Shown in pieces: positions 1 through 6,395 of a DNA stretch of 22,259 bases. Below the pieces are notes generated by a model, which was not told the origin of the DNA, searched no databases, and saw nothing but the letters and a program-made list of their open reading frames with translations. Position 1 is the first letter of the stretch. Each line of letters starts with the position of its first letter. Position numbers and translations under genes: made by a program. The stretch spans positions 1 through 22,259 of the forward strand of contig CAYJXJ010000067.1 in assembly GCA_964374095.1 (NCBI GenBank), in the 5' to 3' direction. This stretch comes from CAYJXJ01 sp964374095 (lineage in GTDB: Bacteria; Elusimicrobiota; Elusimicrobia; UBA1565; UBA9628).

Positions 1-1
1 A

Positions 2-55
2 TTTTTCGACGGGAAAGTGCCCGCCTTGCCTACATAACTCGTAAACTCGGGCTAG
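2..55. repeat. Left copy of a 54-bp terminal inverted repeat
   Basis: Bases 2-55 are identical to the reverse complement of 22206-22259 over all 54 positions; the match stops at base 56. The inner edge in both copies is the palindromic tetramer CTAG. The copy lies 52 nt downstream of the trpC stop codon. Two readings fit. One is the end of a dispersed or mobile repeat present in opposite orientation on both sides. The other is a contig cut at such a repeat by a de Bruijn assembler, since 54 bp is what k=55 would leave. No transposase is visible. Confidence 0.9.
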
Positions 56-107
56 TCCGCTTGGACTGGCTCCTCGCCGCGCCGGCTGCGGCCCTGAGCT
101 GCGGGTG

Positions 108-923
108 TTACCTCCACCGGTGGAGGTGAAAGCGCCGCAGGCTCCGCAGCGCCCGTCCCGGGTCGGCCCCACCCATGAGCGAAGTCCCGACCAGAAACGC
201 CTGGTACCCCAGGCCCGCAAGCCCGCGGATGTCGGCGGCGGTCTTTATGCCGCTCTCGGCGACAAGAGCAGCCTTCGTCGCCCGCGCGGCCCGCGCCAAA
301 CGTCGCGCCACTCCGAGATCGGTCTTCAAGGTCCGGAGGTCCCGGCTGTTGACGCCCACGATCTTGGCCCCCGCCCGGAGGGCCAGCCCTATCTCAGCCC
401 TCGTGTGCACCTCCACCAACGCCTGAAGGCGAAGCTCTGCGCACGCCGTCAGCATCGCCTTCAGGCGTTCCTTTAGCAACGCCGTGATCAACAGCACGGC
501 ATCGGCGCCGACTGATCGCGCGAGGTGCAGTTGGTAGGGTTCCAGTACGAAGTCCTTCATGAGAAGAGCAGCCTTCGGAAAGCGACGCCGCACCGCGGCT
601 AGGTACTCGGGACTTCCCTTGAAGTACTCAGGCTCAGTCAGGATCGACAAGGCGCTCGCCCCAGCCCCAAGGTAGGCGCCCGCTACCCGCACGGCGGCGG
701 CCGAGGACGGCCGCCGCAGCGTCCCGCGTGAAGGAGAAGCGAACTTGATCTCCGCGATGACGGCTGGACCGCGCACGGCCAAGGCCGCGGCGAAGTCCCG
801 GGGAATCCGGGCGTATAAGGGGCGCCGCTTGAGCGCGGCGATCGGAAGTTCGAGCTTGAGGACGGCCACCCGCCGCCGGGTGGCGGCGGCGATCTTCCCC
901 AGCACTCCCAGATCAGCCGGCAT
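108..923 (-). CDS. trpC: Indole-3-glycerol phosphate synthase
   Basis: This enzyme closes the ring of CdRP to give indole-3-glycerol phosphate, the fourth step of tryptophan synthesis, in the cytoplasm. The 271-aa protein has the normal length for a single-domain TrpC with an (alpha/beta)8 barrel. The family's active-site landmarks appear in order: AEIKFASPSRG with Lys60, LTEPEYFKGS at 96-104, LMKDF with Lys123, EVH with Glu171, GVNSRDL with Asn192, AESGI at 222-226 and FLVGTSLM at 243-250. No TrpF domain is fused. It is the last complete gene of the minus-strand trp cluster, 21 nt after the small ORF that follows trpD. The ATG at 921-923 fits the family's N-terminus. Its 3' end contains an 18-bp palindrome. 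Confidence 0.95.
   Translation of the reverse strand: MPADLGVLGKIAAATRRRVAVLKLELPIAALKRRPLYARIPRDFAAALAVRGPAVIAEIKFASPSRGTLRRPSSAAAVRVAGAYLGAGASALSILTEPEYFKGSPEYLAAVRRRFPKAALLMKDFVLEPYQLHLARSVGADAVLLITALLKERLKAMLTACAELRLQALVEVHTRAEIGLALRAGAKIVGVNSRDLRTLKTDLGVARRLARAARATKAALVAESGIKTAADIRGLAGLGYQAFLVGTSLMGGADPGRALRSLRRFHLHRWR
110..127. repeat. 18-bp perfect palindrome overlapping the end of trpC
   Basis: The segment is its own reverse complement and contains the 16-mer CCTCCACCGGTGGAGG. The same 16-mer is the core of a longer palindrome at 22107-22132, near the other end of the window. Here it covers the last codons of trpC and part of its stop codon. It could fold as a short hairpin in the trp mRNA, but no run of U follows, so a terminator role is not supported. 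Confidence 0.7.
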
Positions 924-944
924 CGCCTCGGTAGACCCAGGCCC

Positions 945-1103
945 TCACAAGCTCAGGAGCGCCAGCAGGTCCCGCGCCTCCGCCATGACCGCGTCGATCT
1001 CGGCGGGATCAAAGCCGTCCTTGAGCCGGGATGCCTTTAAATCTTCGGGAGCGAACTTCTGAAGATTCTCGGCCAGAAAGTCGACGATCTTTTGATCGGC
1101 CAT
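945..1103 (-). CDS. 52-aa hypothetical protein inside the trp operon
   Basis: An ATG at 1101-1103 opens a 52-codon frame ending in TGA at 945-947. It fills the gap between trpD (16 nt upstream) and trpC (21 nt downstream), on the same strand. A purine-rich GGGG stretch lies about 6 nt before the ATG. The predicted protein is acidic and helix-prone: it starts MADQKIVDFLAENLQKF and continues through DGFDPAEIDAVM to a leucine-rich end. There are no cysteines, signal peptide or membrane segment. I do not recognise the family. The spacing and reading direction suggest it is translated with the operon, perhaps as a small accessory protein, but it could be a chance frame in high-GC DNA. Confidence 0.55.
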   Translation of the reverse strand: MADQKIVDFLAENLQKFAPEDLKASRLKDGFDPAEIDAVMAEARDLLALLSL

Positions 1104-1119
1104 CTAATTCCCCGTCCCC

Positions 1120-2133
1120 TCAAGCCGGCTCATGGCTGAGGCGCTTCAAGTCCTCGAGGACCCGCATGGCCTTCCCCGAGTCTACGGCCTGCGCGGCGCA
1201 ACGAACGCCTTCCTTAAGATGAGGGACCAGCCCCGTCACGAGCAGGGCCGCGGAGGCGTTGGCCAGGATCACGTCGCGCGCCGCGCTCTTTTCCCCCCGG
1301 AGCACCCCTAGAATTGCTCCGGCATTGGCGGTCGGATCGCCCCCAGCCACGCTTCCCTTGGGATGCCGGGGAAGCCCGAAATCCGTCGGGGAGACCTCCC
1401 GCACCCTCACGCGGCCTCCCTTGAGATGCGCGACGCGGGTGCGCGCCGACAGGGAGATCTCATCCATCCCGTCGCGCGAGCAGACGACCAACGCCTCCTC
1501 GCAGCCGAGCTCCTTAAGCACGCGGGCGATCACGGGCGGAAAGTCCAAGGACCAAACCCCCATCACCTGCCGCCGCGCCCCCGCCGGGTTGGCCAGGGGC
1601 CCGAGGCGGTTGAAGACCGTGCGCACCCCCAACTCCTTGCGCACCGGGGTCGCGTGACGGACCGCGGGATGGCAGGCGGGCGCGAAGAAAAACCCCATCC
1701 CCAAATCCTCGAGGCAGCGCGCCGAGACCTCCGGGGCCGCGTCGATCTTGACGCCGAGCGCCTCCAGGACGTCGGCGCTGCCGGAGCGCGAGGAAACCGA
1801 ACGGTTGCCGTGCTTGGCCACCGCCGCCCCCGCTCCGGCCGCGACCAGGGCCGCGGCCGTGGAAATATTGAGGCTGCCCGAACCGTCACCGCCGGTGCCG
1901 CAGGTGTCGACCAGCGGGGAGCGCCGCACCCTCACGCGCACGACGCGCTCGCGCATGGCCTGGGCGAATCCCACGAGCTCATCGAAGCTCTCGCCGCGCA
2001 CCTTGAGCGCGGCCAGCATGGCCGCGGTCTGCACGGGGCTGGCCTTGCCGTCCATCACAAAGCCCATCGCCTCGCGCGCCCGGGCGCGGGAGAGGACTTC
2101 CCCCTCCAAAAGGTCCTTAAGAATTTTTTGCAT
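1120..2133 (-). CDS. trpD: Anthranilate phosphoribosyltransferase
   Basis: TrpD transfers phosphoribose from PRPP to anthranilate, the second step of the pathway. At 337 aa it has the usual length of the stand-alone enzyme. Family motifs are intact: an N-terminal helical region, the PRPP-binding loop GTGGDGSGS at 79-87, then KHGNRSVSSRSGSAD at 107-121, and the anthranilate-binding segment HPAVRHATPVRKELGVRT followed by FNRLGPLANPA. The ATG at 2131-2133 lies inside the end of trpG, giving a 17-nt overlap and likely translational coupling. Unlike some bacteria, TrpG and TrpD are separate proteins here. Confidence 0.95.
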   Translation of the reverse strand: MQKILKDLLEGEVLSRARAREAMGFVMDGKASPVQTAAMLAALKVRGESFDELVGFAQAMRERVVRVRVRRSPLVDTCGTGGDGSGSLNISTAAALVAAGAGAAVAKHGNRSVSSRSGSADVLEALGVKIDAAPEVSARCLEDLGMGFFFAPACHPAVRHATPVRKELGVRTVFNRLGPLANPAGARRQVMGVWSLDFPPVIARVLKELGCEEALVVCSRDGMDEISLSARTRVAHLKGGRVRVREVSPTDFGLPRHPKGSVAGGDPTANAGAILGVLRGEKSAARDVILANASAALLVTGLVPHLKEGVRCAAQAVDSGKAMRVLEDLKRLSHEPA

Positions 2134-2689
2134 TCAAAAAATTGGCGATCATGCGCGCGCCATCCGGCGTCATCACCGACTCGGGATGGAACTGAACCCC
2201 TTCCATCGGGTAGCTCCGGTGCCGAAGCCCCATGACGAGTCTTTCCGAAGACGACGCCGTGACCGCGAGGTCCTTGGGAAAACCCGCCCGGTCGACCACC
2301 AGGCTATGATACCTCATGACCTCGGCCCCTTGCGGCACCCCGCGGAATACCCCCCGTCCGTCGTGGCGGATGCGGCAGGTCTTGCCGTGCATGAGGCGCT
2401 TGGCCCGCACCACCCGGCCGCCGAAGGCCAATCCCATCGCTTGGTGGCCGAGACACACCCCCAGCATGGGCACGCGCGGGGCCAGGGCTTGGATCACTTC
2501 CACGGTGACCCCGGCGTCCTCGGGCCGCCCCGGGCCCGGCGAGAGGATGATGCCCTCGGGCCCGAGCTTCTTGACCTGAGCCAAGCTCATGGCGTCGTTG
2601 CGGACAACCCTGCAGTCCGCGCCCAAAGCGCGAACCGCCTGATAAAGGTTGTACGTGAAGGAATCGTAGTTGTCGATGAGAAGAATCAT
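2117..2689 (-). CDS. trpG: Anthranilate synthase glutamine amidotransferase subunit
   Basis: TrpG releases ammonia from glutamine and feeds it to TrpE in the anthranilate synthase complex. The 190-aa protein is a class I glutamine amidotransferase. It starts MILLIDNYDSFTYNLYQ, has the oxyanion strand LSPGPGRPEDAG at 49-60, the nucleophile Cys79 in GVCLGHQ, and the His168/Glu170 pair in GVQFHPESV. Its ATG at 2687-2689 overlaps the trpE stop by 4 nt (ATGA), which fixes the start and implies coupled synthesis of the two subunits. An equivalent protein, PabA, serves folate synthesis; the trp neighbours make TrpG the natural name, though dual use is possible. Confidence 0.93.
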   Translation of the reverse strand: MILLIDNYDSFTYNLYQAVRALGADCRVVRNDAMSLAQVKKLGPEGIILSPGPGRPEDAGVTVEVIQALAPRVPMLGVCLGHQAMGLAFGGRVVRAKRLMHGKTCRIRHDGRGVFRGVPQGAEVMRYHSLVVDRAGFPKDLAVTASSSERLVMGLRHRSYPMEGVQFHPESVMTPDGARMIANFLNAKNS

Positions 2690-4119
2690 GATTCCGCGAG
2701 GGCCAAGGCCCGCCGCAGGCCCCCGAGCTTGTTCAAGACTTCCTGGTATTCGCGCTCGGGTGAGGAATCGGCGACGATCCCGGCCCCGGCCTGCAGGATG
2801 ACGCGGCCGCGGTTCAACCGCATGGTTCGGATCGCGATGCAGGAATCGAGGTTGCCCGTAAGATCGTGCTGGAAGAAGGCCCCGGCGTAGAAGCCGCGTT
2901 CCACGGGCTCGAGCTCCGACAGGAGCTCCATGGCCCGCACCTTGGGCGCGCCGCTCACCGTCCCGGCCGGAAAGCACGCCATGAGCGCCTCCCACGGCGT
3001 GAAGCCCTCGAGACTCCCCTCGACCTCGCTGACCAGATGCATCACGGAGGCCAGGCGCGTGACCGTCATGAATTCGGTCAAGCGCACGCTGCCCGGCGCG
3101 CTGACGCGGCCAAGGTCGTTTCTGGCCAGATCCACGAGCATCAAATGCTCGGCGCGCTCCTTGGGGCTGCGCCGCAGCTGCCGCTCCAGGGCGCGGTCGC
3201 GGGCGATGTCCGCCGAGCGTGGGCGGGTGCCCGCGATGGGCCATGTCCAAGCCTTCCCGCCCTCCGCCTTGACCAGGCGCTCGGGGGAGGCCCCGATGAG
3301 GGCGTCGTTGCCGTCCTTGAGCAGGAACTGATACGGCGATGGATTGGCGCGGGAAAGGGCGTCGTAGATCGCGTAGGCATCGGCGTGAACCCTCCCCTCG
3401 AAACGCTCCGAAACCACGGCTTGGAAGATGTCTCCGGCGCGGATACGCCCTTTCAGGAGCGCGACAGCGCTCTTGAAAGCCGTTTTACCCATGCGTCCCC
3501 GCAATACGGGGGCCGTGGCGCGCCGCAAGGGAAAGTTCCGCCGCCGGGGGTTGGCGCGCAGCGCGGCCTCCACGCCGCGCAGGCAGGCTTCATCGGGCCG
3601 GCCCCCGAATCTCCAGAAACGCGTGCGGCCCGAGCGCCGGTCATGGACCAGGATGTCGTCGAAGAGCACGACCAGGGCTTCTTCGGGCGGAACCTTGAGA
3701 GCGGGCAACCGCTCAAGATGACGGACCATTTCATAACCCAGAATCCCGACGGCTCCCGTCGCGTAGGGCTCGGGGCGGCCCGCGGCCCCCGGGTTCTCGA
3801 GCCGGCGGCCGATCGCCGCGAAGGGGTTGCCCGGCAACCGGCGACGGGCGCCGCGGGACTCCAGCCAAAGCGCGCCCCCGCGCACGCGCAGAATCTCCCG
3901 CGGCCGTGCCCCGATGAAAATCCTATCTTCGGAGGGGCCCTTCTTCTCGATCAGGAAGGCCTGGCGCGCGCCTGCGCCTCCAGGGATAGTGGAAGGGCAG
4001 GCCGCCGCGATCGACCGCAGCGCGCCCGCGGGATCGAAAGCCGGGACATCCAAATCCACCGCCTCGGCGCGACGGAGTTTCGCCACATCCCTATCATACG
4101 AAATGGCCTGCGCCTCCAT
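2686..4119 (-). CDS. trpE: Anthranilate synthase component I
   Basis: TrpE converts chorismate and ammonia to anthranilate, the committed step. The protein is about 477 aa from the ATG at 4117-4119; a TTG at 4141-4143 would add 8 residues. The C-terminal chorismate-binding domain carries PIAGTRPR, ERAEHLMLVDLARNDLGRV, MHLVSEVEG, CFPAGTVSGAPKVRAMELL and QAGAGIVADSS, all typical of TrpE/PabB. The N-terminal domain is more divergent. The clear feedback motif LLES is not evident in the first 50 residues, so regulation by tryptophan cannot be asserted. It is the first gene of the cluster, divergent from the transglutaminase gene with only 54 nt between the ATGs. A hairpin surrounds the ATG. Confidence 0.93.
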   Translation of the reverse strand: MEAQAISYDRDVAKLRRAEAVDLDVPAFDPAGALRSIAAACPSTIPGGAGARQAFLIEKKGPSEDRIFIGARPREILRVRGGALWLESRGARRRLPGNPFAAIGRRLENPGAAGRPEPYATGAVGILGYEMVRHLERLPALKVPPEEALVVLFDDILVHDRRSGRTRFWRFGGRPDEACLRGVEAALRANPRRRNFPLRRATAPVLRGRMGKTAFKSAVALLKGRIRAGDIFQAVVSERFEGRVHADAYAIYDALSRANPSPYQFLLKDGNDALIGASPERLVKAEGGKAWTWPIAGTRPRSADIARDRALERQLRRSPKERAEHLMLVDLARNDLGRVSAPGSVRLTEFMTVTRLASVMHLVSEVEGSLEGFTPWEALMACFPAGTVSGAPKVRAMELLSELEPVERGFYAGAFFQHDLTGNLDSCIAIRTMRLNRGRVILQAGAGIVADSSPEREYQEVLNKLGGLRRALALAES

Positions 4120-4132
4120 TAATTGGAGGCGC
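4110..4132 (-). promoter_or_regulatory. Hairpin enclosing the trpE start codon
   Basis: Bases 4110-4118 pair with 4124-4132 to form a 9-bp stem with a 5-nt loop. Read on the trpE strand, the ATG at 4117-4119 falls at the stem-loop boundary and just after GCGCCTCC. No normal Shine-Dalgarno sequence precedes the ATG. Such a structure could limit translation of trpE, but if the TTG at 4141-4143 is the true start the hairpin simply lies in coding sequence. The role is inferred only. Confidence 0.4.
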
Positions 4133-4173
4133 ACGAAGTTCAAGCCTCGGTGTCAAAAAAGCTAGACTGCCCC

Positions 4174-5109
4174 ATGAACGCGCTTGCCCTCATCGCCGTT
4201 CTCGCCTCCGCTTCGGAGTCCCCGCGGCCCCCGGGAGTCCGGTCGGAGCGCGCGGTCGAACTCTCCGAAACGGTGCGGTTGGAGATCCCGGCCCGGGCCC
4301 GAAAGGTGCGCGTCTGGGTCCCGCGCCTCCCCAACGAAGGCTCCCAAGAGACCCAACTGCTCGAGGTTCGCGCGCCATGGCCGTGGAAAGAGACGAAAGA
4401 GCCGGAGTACGGCAATTCCCTGCTCTACTTCGAGGGCCTTGCCGAAGGCAAGGCGGAGATCGTGATCCGTTACCGCGTCAGACGCGCCGAACAGGCCCCC
4501 GCCCCCGGTCCGGCCCCGCGGCCGCATGATCTCAAGCCCCGGGGCCTGCTCGTCGTCAACGACGACGTGCGCCGCATCGCTAGAGCGGCCGCCGGGACGC
4601 GGTCCGGCCCCATGGCCAAGGCGCGCGCCCTTTACGACTACGTGCTTTCGACCGTCTCCTATGACAAGACCGGCGAAGGCTGGGGCCGGGGGGACGTGCT
4701 CTACGTCTGCCGCGCGGGCAAGGGCAACTGCACCGATTTTCATTCGCTCTTCATGGCCTTGGCCATGGCGGAGAACATACCGGCGCGCTTTCGCATGGGC
4801 TTCTCGGTGCCCGCCCCCGCCGCGGGGCGCGTCGAAGGGGCCTATCACTGCTGGTCCGAGTTTTTCGCCGACGGGGCTTGGGTGCCCGTGGACATCTCCG
4901 AGGCCTGGAAGAACCCCGCTCGGGCCCGGTACTATTTCGGCCGCCTCGACCCGGACCGCGTGGCGGTCAGCACCGGCCGGGAGATTCGTCTGAACCCCTC
5001 GCAACGCGCCGGGCGGCTCAACTTCCTCTCCCGCCCCCACGCCGAGGCCGACGGACGGGCGCTCAAGGACCTGGTCCTCGAGCGGACCTACAAGGATCTG
5101 CCGCTATGA
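4174..5109 (+). CDS. Exported transglutaminase-like (papain-fold) protein
   Basis: The 311-aa protein has a transglutaminase-core domain at about 140-245. The triad is visible: Cys186 in GNCTDFHSLF, His225 in AYHCWSEFF and Asp240 in VPVDISEAW. A beta-rich N-terminal region (30-105) resembles the domain that precedes the core in bacterial TGase-like proteases. The N-terminus MNALALIAVLASASES is short and hydrophobic, consistent with a weak signal peptide, but lacks a basic start. The ATG at 4174 was chosen over the longer TTG frame because it begins this segment. The stop codon overlaps ccdA by 4 nt. Family members act as peptidases or amidohydrolases of the envelope; the substrate here is unknown. 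Confidence 0.8.
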   Translation: MNALALIAVLASASESPRPPGVRSERAVELSETVRLEIPARARKVRVWVPRLPNEGSQETQLLEVRAPWPWKETKEPEYGNSLLYFEGLAEGKAEIVIRYRVRRAEQAPAPGPAPRPHDLKPRGLLVVNDDVRRIARAAAGTRSGPMAKARALYDYVLSTVSYDKTGEGWGRGDVLYVCRAGKGNCTDFHSLFMALAMAENIPARFRMGFSVPAPAAGRVEGAYHCWSEFFADGAWVPVDISEAWKNPARARYYFGRLDPDRVAVSTGREIRLNPSQRAGRLNFLSRPHAEADGRALKDLVLERTYKDLPL

Positions 5110-5831
5110 CACCCGTCGGAGCCGGCCCGGCCTTTCTGGCCGGGATCGTCTCCTTCCTCTCGCCGTGCGTGCTGCCGCTGGTGCCGGGCTACATCTCCAT
5201 GATCTCGGGGCTCTCCCTCTCCGAGCTTTCCGAGGGCGCCGACCGCCGCGCGGCGACGCGGCGCGCGGGACTCGCCTCCATCTGCTTCGTGCTCGGGTTT
5301 TCGGCGGTCTTCACGGCGCTGGGCGCCTCGGCCTCGGCCGTCGGGACCCTGCTCTCGTCGCACATGGCCCTGCTGAGCAAGCTGGCGGGCGCCTTGATCA
5401 TCGTCTTTGGACTGCACGTCACGGGCCTGGTCCCCATCCGGTGGCTCTACTATGAGAAGCGGATCCAGGCCGGCGGGACCCCGGGTTATCTCGGCGCCTT
5501 CCTGATGGGCTTGGCCTTCGCCTTCGGCTGGACCCCCTGCATCGGCCCCATCCTCGCTTCAATACTCGCCCTGGCCGCGACTCAGGAAACCGTAGGCCAG
5601 GGAACGGCGCTCCTTTTCGTCTACTCCCTGGGCCTGGGCATCCCCTTCATCGCCACCGGTTTCGGGGTCAACGCCTTCCTGCGCTTCTTCGCCAAGTACA
5701 AGCCCTTCATCCGCTGGGGCGAGATCGCGGCCGGGGCCCTGCTCATACTCGTGGGAGTCCTGGTCCTCTCCAACAAGCTGACCGTCCTGGTGCGGTTTCT
5801 CCCCAGGAGCCTGTTCAAGTTCGCGCTTTAG
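5106..5831 (+). CDS. ccdA: Cytochrome c biogenesis protein CcdA (thiol electron transporter)
   Basis: CcdA carries reducing equivalents from cytoplasmic thioredoxin across the inner membrane to exported thiol proteins. The 241-aa length and hydrophobic profile fit a six-helix CcdA. The two redox cysteines sit in their standard contexts: Cys21 in SFLSPCVLPLVPGY and Cys145 in FGWTPCIGPILAS. A basic, polar loop (about 42-57) and another at 112-128 separate the helices. The ATG overlaps the upstream stop as ATGA, and the TlpA-like gene follows after 4 nt. That pairing supports the function: CcdA reduces the CXXC of its neighbour. Confidence 0.93.
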   Translation: MTPVGAGPAFLAGIVSFLSPCVLPLVPGYISMISGLSLSELSEGADRRAATRRAGLASICFVLGFSAVFTALGASASAVGTLLSSHMALLSKLAGALIIVFGLHVTGLVPIRWLYYEKRIQAGGTPGYLGAFLMGLAFAFGWTPCIGPILASILALAATQETVGQGTALLFVYSLGLGIPFIATGFGVNAFLRFFAKYKPFIRWGEIAAGALLILVGVLVLSNKLTVLVRFLPRSLFKFAL

Positions 5832-5835
5832 GGCC

Positions 5836-6363
5836 ATGAACCGCGCCCTGCCATCCGTTCTCGCGGCGGCGGGCGCGGGAGTCCTCCTCTATTGGGGCCT
5901 GTCCCGGCGGCTGATCCCCGAGGAGCCGCCCCAGCCGCCGACGCCGGCCGCGGAATTCAAATTGCCCGATCTCGACGGGCGCCCGCGAACCCTGGCGGAA
6001 CTGCGCGGAACCCCGCCCAAGGTCGTGCTGCTCGACTTCTGGGCCACCTGGTGCATCCCCTGCATCGAGGAGCTTCCGGACCTTAAAAAACTCCACGCCG
6101 ACTTCAAGGACCGCGGGTTCACGATGGTCGGGATCGCGGTCGACGAGGAGGGAAAGGAGGCCGTCGCCCCCTTCGTCAAAGAGAACGCCGTCTCCTACCC
6201 CGTGCTTCTGACGCCCACGCTGCTCGCGGACTACCGCATCCCGGGAATACCCACCGCCTTCCTCATCGACCGGGCGGGCCTGATCGTCAAGACTTACTAC
6301 GGCCCCAAGTCCTACGACATGCTCGCGCATGATCTGGAGCCGCTGCTGCGCTCCGAGCGGTAG
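5836..6363 (+). CDS. Membrane-anchored TlpA/ResA-like thiol-disulfide oxidoreductase
   Basis: The 175-aa protein has an N-terminal membrane anchor (about residues 5-21), a proline-rich linker (30-38) and a thioredoxin-like domain of the AhpC/TSA-Redoxin type. The active site is WATWCIPC, with Cys73 and Cys76, and the cis-proline loop is GIPTAFLID. ResA/TlpA proteins reduce apocytochrome c or other exported disulfides and receive electrons from CcdA, encoded 4 nt upstream. No haem-ligation or cytochrome genes are in the window, so the final client is unknown. Which of TlpA, ResA or CcmG it is cannot be decided from sequence alone. Confidence 0.88.
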   Translation: MNRALPSVLAAAGAGVLLYWGLSRRLIPEEPPQPPTPAAEFKLPDLDGRPRTLAELRGTPPKVVLLDFWATWCIPCIEELPDLKKLHADFKDRGFTMVGIAVDEEGKEAVAPFVKENAVSYPVLLTPTLLADYRIPGIPTAFLIDRAGLIVKTYYGPKSYDMLAHDLEPLLRSER

Positions 6364-6395
6364 TCTCGCTCGACGCCGCCCCGCCGACGGGAAAA

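Noticed and set aside
4151..4156. TTGACA on the minus strand as the trp promoter
   Set aside because: The sequence at the required distance is GC-rich and has no -10 resemblance.
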